A stretch of DNA of 16,092 nucleotides from positions 1-16,092 of the forward strand of contig JACETS010000043.1 in the NCBI GenBank assembly GCA_013911195.1, given 5' to 3'. The notes below the pieces were generated by a model. It saw nothing but the letters and a program-made list of their open reading frames with translations. It searched no databases and was not told the DNA's origin. This document shows positions 8,271 through 14,667 of this stretch, one piece after another. How positions within the stretch are numbered: position 1 is the first letter of the stretch; every line of letters begins with the position of its first letter. This stretch comes from Verrucomicrobiales bacterium (lineage in GTDB: Bacteria > Verrucomicrobiota > Verrucomicrobiia > Verrucomicrobiales > DEV007). A program made the position numbers and the translations under genes.

Positions 8271-8675
8271 CTAGGGAATCATTATTCTCTCACCAATTCT
8301 GATGAGACTTCCATTGATTCCATTTGCTTGTTGAAGAGCTGCAACCGTAGTGCCGTAGTTTCTTGAAATACTATATAAGGTGTCACCTTTGCTTACTGTA
8401 TGAACACTCTTGGATGAAGGTGCTGTGTAAGTTGGTTGAGAAGAGTAATTACTAACGGGTGCAGGTGGCTCAATACCGAAATCACCCCCAGTCGGTGGGA
8501 CATATGGATCACCTACCGGCTGATTGTAAAAATCACTAGAAGCATAGGGATCACTGTAGGGTTGTCCCTTACCTTTATCTTGATAAACACTGACTCCAGT
8601 CTTTTTACTTCCAACACAAGAAACGCCAAGTAGAGAAATTAAAATTAGGGTAATTAAGCTGATAGAATTTTTCAT
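8271..8675 (-). CDS. LysM-domain lipoprotein
   Basis: Small exported protein predicted to bind peptidoglycan from a lipid anchor. The 134 residues show a lipoprotein signal with a hydrophobic core (residues 5-18) and GVSC with Cys20 as the likely lipidated residue. The lipobox is slightly off consensus, with Gly at -3. A Pro/Tyr/Ser/Gly-rich linker (about 36-88) follows, containing repeated DPY units. The C-terminus is a single LysM module (91-134: VHTVSKGDTLYSISRNYG to GERIMIP) running to the last residue. There is no catalytic domain, so it is likely structural or a recruiting factor at the cell wall. It is a single gene with its own terminator (8221-8249) and a plausible promoter just upstream. 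No Shine-Dalgarno precedes the ATG. Confidence 0.88.
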   Translation of the reverse strand: MKNSISLITLILISLLGVSCVGSKKTGVSVYQDKGKGQPYSDPYASSDFYNQPVGDPYVPPTGGDFGIEPPAPVSNYSSQPTYTAPSSKSVHTVSKGDTLYSISRNYGTTVAALQQANGINGSLIRIGERIMIP

Positions 8676-8703
8676 AATTTGATAAAATCTTAGGTGATCA
8701 GAT

Positions 8704-8730
8704 ATTTTACATATCTTAACTAAAAGTCAA
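8704..8730 (-). promoter_or_regulatory. Putative promoter of the LysM gene, with palindrome
   Basis: On the minus strand TTGACT (8730-8725) and TAAAAT (8709-8704) are separated by 15 bases, about 28 bases before the ATG. The -10 element overlaps a perfect inverted repeat AGATAT-TTTAC-ATATCT (8700-8716), which could be an operator. The spacing is at the short end and the call is tentative. Confidence 0.35.
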
Positions 8731-8816
8731 GATAAGTCCTCAATTCAATCAATAAAGTTGCTCTTTAATTATTAAGTAGAGACAAAATCCAATTATTTGC
8801 TCAAAACAACCACTGT

Positions 8817-9944
8817 TTAACGGCGATTAAAGAGCTCCCTAATCTGATCTATATCAACGTTTTCAGGAATCCCTCTTCGACCACCATTTCTACCACCCCC
8901 TAGATTCAATCCCTCTAGTGCCTTCCTGGCATCGTCAATATTGGTATTTCCAAGCCCGCCCGCAGGGTTAGCAGACTTCGATTTTTGATTAGCAATTTCT
9001 GCCTCTTTTCTTTTCTTTTCTGCCTCTTCAAATGTCCCAGGATCTACCTTGCCAGAAATATAGCCTTCGAGGTCATCAAGCCATTCATCTATATTTTCAT
9101 GATCCGGATTGGTCCTCACAAGGGCTACCATTAATGTTAAGGCCTCTCTACTCTGACCTGCTCTTAGTAAGTCCATATATTTGAACCATTTGAGTTTAGG
9201 AAGTGTTTTATTTTTAAAATTGGCCTCTGCCTCACTACTGTTTTCCGAAGCTACAATCTTTATTTCTTGGGACATCCTTTTATCCCAGGCCTGCATTAAC
9301 TCTTTAACTGTTTCTGTTGTACGGTACCTAGGCATGATCGTTGATTCATAAATGCCACTAACATCCATCGGCGACCTTGGCCAATTTTTGAGACCTACAA
9401 GAGTTGATTGCAAGTCGTATACTTGAGCGAACGTCGAACCCGTAGCTCCAGAGCTTAAAATTCTTTTTGATTTACCTATATATGGATAAGCAGAAATACA
9501 ATTATCCATCAAAGTAATTAGTTCTGGAATAAGACTATCACGCTCCTCCTCTTTAAGGTTGGCTGCCCTTATCGTAAGAATAAGAAATTGAAGCTGTAAC
9601 CTTCTCGCCGTGCCATGCTCTCTGGAACTTAAATAATCTTTATTCTTAGCTTTCCAATCACGATATTCTGACTCCTTTGCTCCCTTCCTAGTAAAATTCA
9701 TTTCCTTGTAGCACTTAAGATAGAACTCATAAGCCGATATATTAGACGACGCGGCTCCTCGGTAAGCGGCAAGCGCGGCGCTATTGACTCCAGTACGCCC
9801 CTTTATGACGCCTGTTTTGATTTTATTAATCGTGTCCAACATCTGCTTCTTTTCAGTTGGAGTAAGTGGCTGGTTTTGGGCCATCAATGAACTAAAAGGT
9901 ACTGCCATTAAAATGACGAGAGAGTATAATTTAGTTAGGTTCAT
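8817..9944 (-). CDS. Secreted protein of unknown function
   Basis: I do not recognise this family. The 375 residues begin with a clear Sec signal peptide (MNLTKLYSLVILMAVPFSSLMAQ, probable cleavage after Ala22 or Gln23), so the product is periplasmic or outside the cell. The body is mostly helical and charged, with an RGAASSNISAYEFYLKCYKEM region (about 62-82) and scattered pairs of basic residues. A Glu/Lys-rich stretch (about 303-320, EEAEKKRKEAE) could form a short coiled coil. The tail is Gly/Asn/Arg-rich (GGGRNGGRRG), ending in a predicted helix IDQIRELFNRR. No catalytic motif is apparent, and the helical pattern with regular hydrophobic spacing could be a divergent repeat (TPR-like) fold, which is a guess. 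It stands alone between ispH and the LysM gene, all on the same strand but with gaps of over 130 bases either side. Confidence 0.75.
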   Translation of the reverse strand: MNLTKLYSLVILMAVPFSSLMAQNQPLTPTEKKQMLDTINKIKTGVIKGRTGVNSAALAAYRGAASSNISAYEFYLKCYKEMNFTRKGAKESEYRDWKAKNKDYLSSREHGTARRLQLQFLILTIRAANLKEEERDSLIPELITLMDNCISAYPYIGKSKRILSSGATGSTFAQVYDLQSTLVGLKNWPRSPMDVSGIYESTIMPRYRTTETVKELMQAWDKRMSQEIKIVASENSSEAEANFKNKTLPKLKWFKYMDLLRAGQSREALTLMVALVRTNPDHENIDEWLDDLEGYISGKVDPGTFEEAEKKRKEAEIANQKSKSANPAGGLGNTNIDDARKALEGLNLGGGRNGGRRGIPENVDIDQIRELFNRR

Positions 9945-10078
9945 AATTGAAAAATAAAGCTTTAGAGCCTAAAAAGCAACTCCGTTCCCTAATAACCCTA
10001 TTTTAAGAGATATATTTGATGTTCTTATGTAATAAGCGCCTAAGGGTTTAAGAAAGCTGAGATTTAATGCCTATTAGT

Positions 10079-10972
10079 CTAACAAACGAGCTTTTCTAAT
10101 TCATTGAAATGATGGCCATGAGAAATCCTCTCTAATTTCTCATGAATTTCCATGACTGTCTCTTTTAGGGTCGAGGTACCAGCCGTTAATCCAACATCAT
10201 TGAAACCTTCAAACCAATTTGGATTAATATCCGATGACCTTTGTATATGAATCGTGTGAGCACCAAATTCTTTAATAGTATTCACAAGCTGAATAGTATT
10301 GTTACTATTAGCTCCTCCAACAACAATTACCAGATCACAAATTTCTGATAAATTCCTCGCAGACATCTGTCTGTTTTTAGTAGGTGCACATACGGTATCT
10401 ATAAACTTAACATCAGATTTCCTTTTGCTAGATCGAATACGATTAACTATACATTCCACTCGATCAATTCTTTGAGTTGTTTGAGAAACAATACCGATTT
10501 TCTTTTCATTAGGTATATTTGAAATATCAGTTTCGCTTTCGACTACTAGAGCCTCAGGAAAATCTCCAATTAACCCTTTAACCTCTACGTGCTCTTTTTT
10601 CCCAATAACGACTGGGAAGTACCCAGAAACAACTAACTCTTCCAAGGCTTGATGTGCTTTATGAACTAATGGACAAGTAGTATCTATTATTTTTCTGTCC
10701 TCAGATTTCCAAGCCTCCTTGTCTTTATCTGAAGCCCCGTGAGCCGTTATAACTACAGTTCCCTTAACTCGGTTGACTGGCTCATGAAGTTCGGCTTGTT
10801 GTACACCGTTATCTTTTAACTCTTCATCAACTATAGGATTATGAACTAACTGGCCAAGAACAGTTACCCTATCATCATTAAAGGTCTTCCGCGTCGCTTT
10901 AATGGCATCTCTCACTCCAAAGCACATTCCAAAGTGAGATGCCAAATGAATATTAAATTTATATTTCTTCAT
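10079..10972 (-). CDS. ispH: 4-hydroxy-3-methylbut-2-enyl diphosphate reductase
   Basis: Last enzyme of the MEP (non-mevalonate) isoprenoid pathway: reduces HMBPP to isopentenyl and dimethylallyl diphosphate with an iron-sulfur cluster. All three cluster cysteines are present: C17 (GMCFGV), C100 (DTTCPLV) and C195 (DTVCAPTKNRQ). So are the substrate-site residues H44 (LVHNP), H78 (TAHG), H128 and the proton-donor Glu E130 (EHVEVKG), plus SQTT (163-166) and a SNNT-type loop near 223-226. The ATG at 10972 is preferred: it has AAGGAA 7 bases upstream and gives a normal 297-residue protein. An in-frame GTG at 11005 would add eleven residues but lies inside a palindromic operator. It follows the regulator gene by 60 bases and is probably read from that operon as well as from a local promoter next to the palindrome. 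Confidence 0.93.
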   Translation of the reverse strand: MKKYKFNIHLASHFGMCFGVRDAIKATRKTFNDDRVTVLGQLVHNPIVDEELKDNGVQQAELHEPVNRVKGTVVITAHGASDKDKEAWKSEDRKIIDTTCPLVHKAHQALEELVVSGYFPVVIGKKEHVEVKGLIGDFPEALVVESETDISNIPNEKKIGIVSQTTQRIDRVECIVNRIRSSKRKSDVKFIDTVCAPTKNRQMSARNLSEICDLVIVVGGANSNNTIQLVNTIKEFGAHTIHIQRSSDINPNWFEGFNDVGLTAGTSTLKETVMEIHEKLERISHGHHFNELEKLVC

Positions 10973-10979
10973 ATATTTA

Positions 10980-10985
10980 TTCCTT
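10980..10985 (-). promoter_or_regulatory. Shine-Dalgarno of ispH
   Basis: AAGGAA on the minus strand, 7 bases before the ATG at 10972. It decides the ispH start in favour of this ATG over the upstream GTG at 11005. Confidence 0.6.
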
Positions 10986-10995
10986 TTATTTATAT

Positions 10996-11012
10996 ACTTT
11001 GTCACACAAAGT
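10996..11012 (-). promoter_or_regulatory. Palindromic operator upstream of ispH
   Basis: ACTTTGT (10996-11002) and ACAAAGT (11006-11012) form a perfect 7-3-7 inverted repeat of 17 bases, 23 bases before the ispH ATG. Both arms are identical to the palindrome at 11984-12000, before the membrane-protein gene. On the minus strand it abuts a TATATA that could be a -10 element, so a protein bound here could block ispH transcription. The winged-helix protein encoded just upstream is the obvious candidate binder (inference). Confidence 0.72.
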
Positions 11013-11032
11013 TTTCTTTCAAAAAATTTTGG

Positions 11033-11326
11033 TTAATCTCCTTGTTTTACGATTTGTTCGAGAATTTTAAGGTACTGATTGAATGCTTTTTTTCCTGAAC
11101 TAGTTAAGAAATAGTACGTAACTTTTCTACCCTTTAGTTCTTTTTTCTTATTAAGATATCCAGCTTTCTGCAAAGAACGGAGATGAGTAATTAAGTTGCC
11201 GTCACTCATTTTAAGCTGATCCTTCATGTCCTGAAAACTCCATGAACCACGTGAAGCGAGGAGAGTCATAATTGAGAGTCTCCCCTTCTCATGAATGATT
11301 TTGTCAATTTTATCAAAATCTATCAT
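11033..11326 (-). CDS. Winged-helix transcriptional regulator (HTH_34 type)
   Basis: Small DNA-binding protein of 97 residues, entirely one winged helix-turn-helix domain. A first helix GRLSIMTLLAS (15-25) is followed by SFQDMKDQLKMS (30-41), then the recognition helix with DGNLITHLRSLQKAGYL (42-58), a basic wing KKKELKGRKVTYYFLT (60-75), and a C-terminal helix for dimerisation. The MSDGNLxxHLxxLxxAGYL pattern is typical of the PF13601 group related to MarR/ArsR. No metal or ligand motif is evident. It is the middle gene of a three-gene unit, 15 bases after the membrane-protein gene. Two copies of one 17-bp palindrome flank it, one before the operon and one before ispH, which suggests autoregulation and control of ispH (inference). 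A dimer of such a protein would suit a two-armed palindrome. No Shine-Dalgarno is visible. Confidence 0.85.
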   Translation of the reverse strand: MIDFDKIDKIIHEKGRLSIMTLLASRGSWSFQDMKDQLKMSDGNLITHLRSLQKAGYLNKKKELKGRKVTYYFLTSSGKKAFNQYLKILEQIVKQGD

Positions 11327-11341
11327 TCAAAATAATATCAA

Positions 11342-11977
11342 TTAGTTTTTTTCTTTACGGATTAAAACACCGATACCATGACCAATGTGTAGAATGCCAA
11401 ATGTAACTATCATCATGATTGAGGCAGAACCTAGATAATCCACACCAAGCACTGGAGCGAAGGCGGCTTTGAATTTCATCCATATCAAAAAGAATAACGA
11501 CCCAAAGACAATAAAAGCCCAACCTAATCTTTTAAGTGATCTTGGAGCCACCTCTCCCATGGCCAGTAGAGCTGCCCCATAACATAAAATCCAAACTAAA
11601 CTACATAATTCAATATCAGTCTTAGCAGCTTCAAAAGAAATAATTCCACCAGCGATAGCTGCTGGTGCCGTCCGTATAATCGTTAACTTAACCCCAGATG
11701 AAATAAACTTTTTACCTTCATTTTTTGCCCTCCTAAAAAGCAAAAATCCATTAAATCCATCTCCAATAAGTAAAGCGACTACCCAAGTCCAAAAATATTT
11801 TGCCCCATCAACATATTCTCCATTTTTTTCCTGAATAAAAAAATAAACACCCACGATAACTGCTAATACCCCACCAAAGATGGCCGCCGGTGCTGACAAT
11901 GCTCGATATACGGTCGCTTTTTCCATCATGCTCCTGATCACCTTGAGCTGATTGAGCGCTTTTTCTGAGTCGTTCAT
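11342..11977 (-). CDS. Six-helix membrane protein, partner of regulator
   Basis: Integral membrane protein of unknown function, 211 residues. A hydrophilic amphipathic N-terminus (1-25) is followed by about six hydrophobic helices: ~28-49, 62-82, 98-117, 123-142, 150-168 and 182-204. It ends with a short basic tail (RKEKN). Small and polar residues inside helices (APAAIFGG, APAAIAGG, HIGHGIG) recur; the two APAAI-x-GG segments open helices 1 and 3 and hint at an internal duplication of two or three helices. No known transporter or enzyme motif is seen. It is the first gene of the unit with the winged-helix regulator and has the 17-bp palindrome 6 bases before its ATG. Pairing of a small regulator with a membrane protein is consistent with a sensor or a regulated target, but which one cannot be read here. 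Confidence 0.75.
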   Translation of the reverse strand: MNDSEKALNQLKVIRSMMEKATVYRALSAPAAIFGGVLAVIVGVYFFIQEKNGEYVDGAKYFWTWVVALLIGDGFNGFLLFRRAKNEGKKFISSGVKLTIIRTAPAAIAGGIISFEAAKTDIELCSLVWILCYGAALLAMGEVAPRSLKRLGWAFIVFGSLFFLIWMKFKAAFAPVLGVDYLGSASIMMIVTFGILHIGHGIGVLIRKEKN

Positions 11978-11983
11978 TACATT

Positions 11984-12000
11984 ACTTTGTAATACAAAGT
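11984..12000 (-). promoter_or_regulatory. Palindromic operator before membrane-protein operon
   Basis: ACTTTGTAATACAAAGT is a perfect 8-1-8 inverted repeat of 17 bases, ending 6 bases before the ATG at 11977. Its seven-base arms are identical to those of the palindrome at 10996-11012; only the three central bases differ. It would overlap the leader or start of the transcript, and a bound protein could block initiation or elongation. Likely bound by the winged-helix regulator encoded in the same operon (inference). Confidence 0.72.
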
Positions 12001-12139
12001 TAAATTTACAAGCATTTTTTTATACTTATTTAATCCAATTCTAAGACGAATTTTATGATGCCTTTTGCAATCAACAATTTTTATACATTTAGGAGTGCAA
12101 AACCCAATAAATTCTGAATAGAATCAAATTTATAAATTA

Positions 12140-12160
12140 CCTTTTCATTAAAAGAAAAGG
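12140..12160 (+). other. Hairpin in the leader of the ATPase gene
   Basis: CCTTTTC (12140-12146) and GAAAAGG (12154-12160) form a perfect 7-bp stem with a 7-base AT loop, 20 bases before the ATG at 12181, followed by CCCCC. There is no T-run on either side, so it is not a standard terminator. It could be a leader RNA structure or a protein-binding site. The rest of the 203-base gap (11978-12180) holds the operator and AT-rich sequence without another recognisable element. Confidence 0.4.
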
Positions 12161-12180
12161 CCCCCTTAATTCGGTAAAAT

Positions 12181-13989
12181 ATGATAAAAAAAAATCCATT
12201 TGAGGATTCTATTTTTACACCATCAAGAGATCAAAAAAGACTTGATGGATATGACCTTTATCCGAACCAATTAAAAAGATTAACCGAAGAGATCAGCTCA
12301 AAAAAATTGAATGGTGATCAGGCTAATCAAATTATAATGGTCAGCTCTCCTGAGGCTGGACACGGTAAAACCCATTTGATATCTAAAGCCATTCAAAACG
12401 CATCCGCTAAGAACAGACTATTAGAAATTAAAATACCTGAATTAGAGCATTTTAATTTTAATGATGTTTTAAAGACAGCACTTAAATCACTTTATAGGAA
12501 AGAGCCTAAAGTAGAGAGAGTAAAAGAACTATTTGGCGTTCTTATCGGTGACTTAATTCAAACCGGTATTGTTCCTGTCGCCAATAAAAGTACCGCCAAA
12601 AAAGCATTGCAGAATCATTATCTGAATATGCTTGATACTAATGATGATAATTCACTCATTGCTAAATGGTTCAAGGGAAACTTTGATGCATTATATCCTC
12701 ATCTCGTAAAATCATTAAATAAGCTCTTTAATATTTCAGAAAAATCCGGCAACTTTTGGATTCAGACCCTCTACGACTGCGAATTAATCGGGCTCGACAA
12801 GACGATAGAGAATTCAACTGACTACACTGATAAAGAGTCCCATTTATTATTAAAGGAATATCAAAATTTATTTTTTAGTGATCAGCATTTAATTTTTTTA
12901 ATTGATAACATTGATGACATTTTTGACGATAACCAAAAGTGTATCAAAATCGCCAAACTATTAATCAAACTAAGTGAATTAGATTTTTCATCGACCACAA
13001 TTTTTTCGGTCAATGACGATCTTTGGGAGTCTTCTTTTAAGGATTCAATTCCAAGCGCATTAAAAGATAGAATCAACGAATCCAATCTAAGGCTAGATGG
13101 ATTCAATTTTGAGACAGCAAAAAAGTTTTTAATAGATCGCATATTATCCTCAAAGAATGACAAAGAAACGGTCAATGGTATTCTACAGGGTATTAATTTA
13201 GAAAATTTATTTACACTTTCTCGTAACAAGAAAAGGCCCTCTGCAAGGTATCTTCTAAGGATAGCTTCTAAGCAATGGAATAATATGGAGACTCAAAGGA
13301 CTCAGCTTAATGTAAGGGAAGCTGAAAAGGATACTATCATTTTGGAAGATTCCACTGCTGCAGTGACCTCAATCAAAGAAATGATGAAAGAGGTCAATGA
13401 AAGGGCAAAAGTAAAACCTGAAAACACAACTTCATTTTCACTACCACAAGAATTAAAACCTCTATTTAAAGAAATTGAAGACACTGCACCGGAATCCGTA
13501 AAGGATTTTGCAGAACACCGAAACGAATTATACTCGAGTCATCAGAGTCTATTCGACGTTGAGGCTCTAAAATACACTCTCAAAGTCGCCGGAAAAAGAT
13601 CCCCAATCATTGAGTATAAAGAATTAAAAATAGACAATAACTTGGAAGCCAGTTCATGGCTTTCTAATGAAACTGAATTTCTTTTTGGATTTGAGCCTCC
13701 TGAAAAAACAAAATATTGGATAGAGCTCATCAAAGAATCCCAAAATTCCAAAGCCAAGGAATCTAAAATAATTGCATTCTCCAATAATGATTCAGGTAAA
13801 TTGGAATCCAATCATTTCGATGAAATCATTCAGGAGAAAATTAATGTCGTTCAACTCAGAAGAGAAGACCTCGCATCATTAGCTGCCAGTAATACAATAA
13901 TTCAGGAATCCGATGACGAAGGAAAAACATTTTCTCAGCTTGCTCCTGAGTTGAATGCTATTTGGAAAAAAATTACAAAAAGCGCCTAA
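12181..13989 (+). CDS. AAA+ ATPase of unknown function with novel C-terminal region
   Basis: A 602-residue cytoplasmic protein whose first ~365 residues look like an AAA+ ATPase of the ORC/Cdc6 or DnaA-related kind. Visible motifs are a Walker A-like PEAGHGKT (57-64, with Pro where Gly is usual), Walker B FLIDNIDD (239-246), sensor-1 SVNDD (276-280, N278), a possible arginine finger R297 (ALKDRI) and a sensor-2-like RPSARYLLR (352-360). Residues ~110-225 are a long insert between Walker A and B. A charged helical linker (~370-415) leads to a C-terminal domain (~420-602) that I cannot assign. It appears to have alternating strand and helix, with KIIAFSN (529-535) and INVVQLRREDLASLAA (554-569) as likely core strands and helix. 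No transmembrane segment or signal is present. It diverges from the regulator operon and converges on yqgE with a 5-base gap. Role unknown; DNA- or protein-remodelling is the broad family expectation. Confidence 0.75.
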   Translation: MIKKNPFEDSIFTPSRDQKRLDGYDLYPNQLKRLTEEISSKKLNGDQANQIIMVSSPEAGHGKTHLISKAIQNASAKNRLLEIKIPELEHFNFNDVLKTALKSLYRKEPKVERVKELFGVLIGDLIQTGIVPVANKSTAKKALQNHYLNMLDTNDDNSLIAKWFKGNFDALYPHLVKSLNKLFNISEKSGNFWIQTLYDCELIGLDKTIENSTDYTDKESHLLLKEYQNLFFSDQHLIFLIDNIDDIFDDNQKCIKIAKLLIKLSELDFSSTTIFSVNDDLWESSFKDSIPSALKDRINESNLRLDGFNFETAKKFLIDRILSSKNDKETVNGILQGINLENLFTLSRNKKRPSARYLLRIASKQWNNMETQRTQLNVREAEKDTIILEDSTAAVTSIKEMMKEVNERAKVKPENTTSFSLPQELKPLFKEIEDTAPESVKDFAEHRNELYSSHQSLFDVEALKYTLKVAGKRSPIIEYKELKIDNNLEASSWLSNETEFLFGFEPPEKTKYWIELIKESQNSKAKESKIIAFSNNDSGKLESNHFDEIIQEKINVVQLRREDLASLAASNTIIQESDDEGKTFSQLAPELNAIWKKITKSA

Positions 13990-13994
13990 TTGAT

Positions 13995-14552
13995 CTAATT
14001 CAATTCAGGCCTGTCAGGAAATGATGCCAGCATCTTGTAGTAAGGCCCCATTGAGGACAGCAGCTCCTTCCATAAATCCTCGTCAGCATCCAGACTCGCA
14101 GCAATCGGAACCGCTTTACGAGTAATCCATGAATTTTGTTTAAGTTCATGTTCTAGCTGACCTTCTGCCCATCCAGAATATCCAACAAATGCTCTTATGA
14201 AAAATCCTTCTCTGTATCGATGAAGGGCTTCCTCGGATGATAAATGCGTGTCATAACCAAGTTCTTCGCCCTTAGCATCCCAATTAATGGAGGCGAAGGT
14301 GAGCTGATCTGAACTCACTGGACCTCCTAAAAACACTGGCAGGTCTCCCAGCTCTCGCATCTCATCAATTTGTATGAGATCAGAAACTTTTTTCCCCATA
14401 GGTTTATTAAGAATAAAACCAGCCGCTCCATCGTCTTGTTGATGATTAGTTAAAAGTAGAACACTTCTCTCAAAACCGGGATCTTTTAAAGAAGGATCTG
14501 CTAGGATCAATGATCCCTTAAGACATAATTGTTCAGGCTCTTCAAAACTCAC
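13995..14552 (-). CDS. yqgE: YqgE/AlgH family protein
   Basis: Conserved cytoplasmic protein of the DUF179/UPF0301 family; its biochemical role is not firmly known, although AlgH was named for effects on alginate regulation in Pseudomonas. The 185 residues show the family signatures in order: GSLILADPSLKDPGFERSV (13-31), GAAGFILNKPMG (42-53), LPVFLGGPVSSDQL, and YSGWAEGQLEHEL in the latter half. The start is a GTG at 14552, which gives the normal beginning just before the conserved GSLILA segment; no Shine-Dalgarno is seen. It converges on the ATPase gene and diverges from trpD with a 115-base gap. No operon partner on its strand is present nearby. Confidence 0.9.
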   Translation of the reverse strand: MSFEEPEQLCLKGSLILADPSLKDPGFERSVLLLTNHQQDDGAAGFILNKPMGKKVSDLIQIDEMRELGDLPVFLGGPVSSDQLTFASINWDAKGEELGYDTHLSSEEALHRYREGFFIRAFVGYSGWAEGQLEHELKQNSWITRKAVPIAASLDADEDLWKELLSSMGPYYKMLASFPDRPELN

Positions 14553-14667
14553 TTTTTTATATTGTATATGAAAACAAATTGATCAAATAATTCAAATCGA
14601 AATTCAAAAAAATAATCAATAATTTTTATCTAGGATCAAACGTGCGATTTGTTATACAGTATTTACT

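Noticed and set aside
8803..8817. AAACA/TGTTT stem after the 375-residue secreted protein gene as a terminator
   Set aside because: A five-pair AT-rich stem without a following T-tract; likely chance in this base composition.
10973..11005. In-frame GTG at 11005 as the ispH start
   Set aside because: It lies inside the palindrome, adds eleven residues not typical of IspH, and lacks a Shine-Dalgarno, whereas the ATG at 10972 has one.
12181..13989. Defence island or phage origin for the ATPase region
   Set aside because: No integrase, nuclease, methylase, repeats or tRNA border is present; the neighbours are housekeeping genes.
13988..14005. AATTGA-TCTAAT-TCAATT inverted repeat between the ATPase and yqgE stops as a terminator
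   Set aside because: The stem is only six AT-rich pairs with no T-run on either side, too weak to call.
14553..14667. Tryptophan leader peptide or attenuator before trpD
   Set aside because: No short open frame with consecutive Trp codons and no terminator/antiterminator pair is visible in the 115-base gap.
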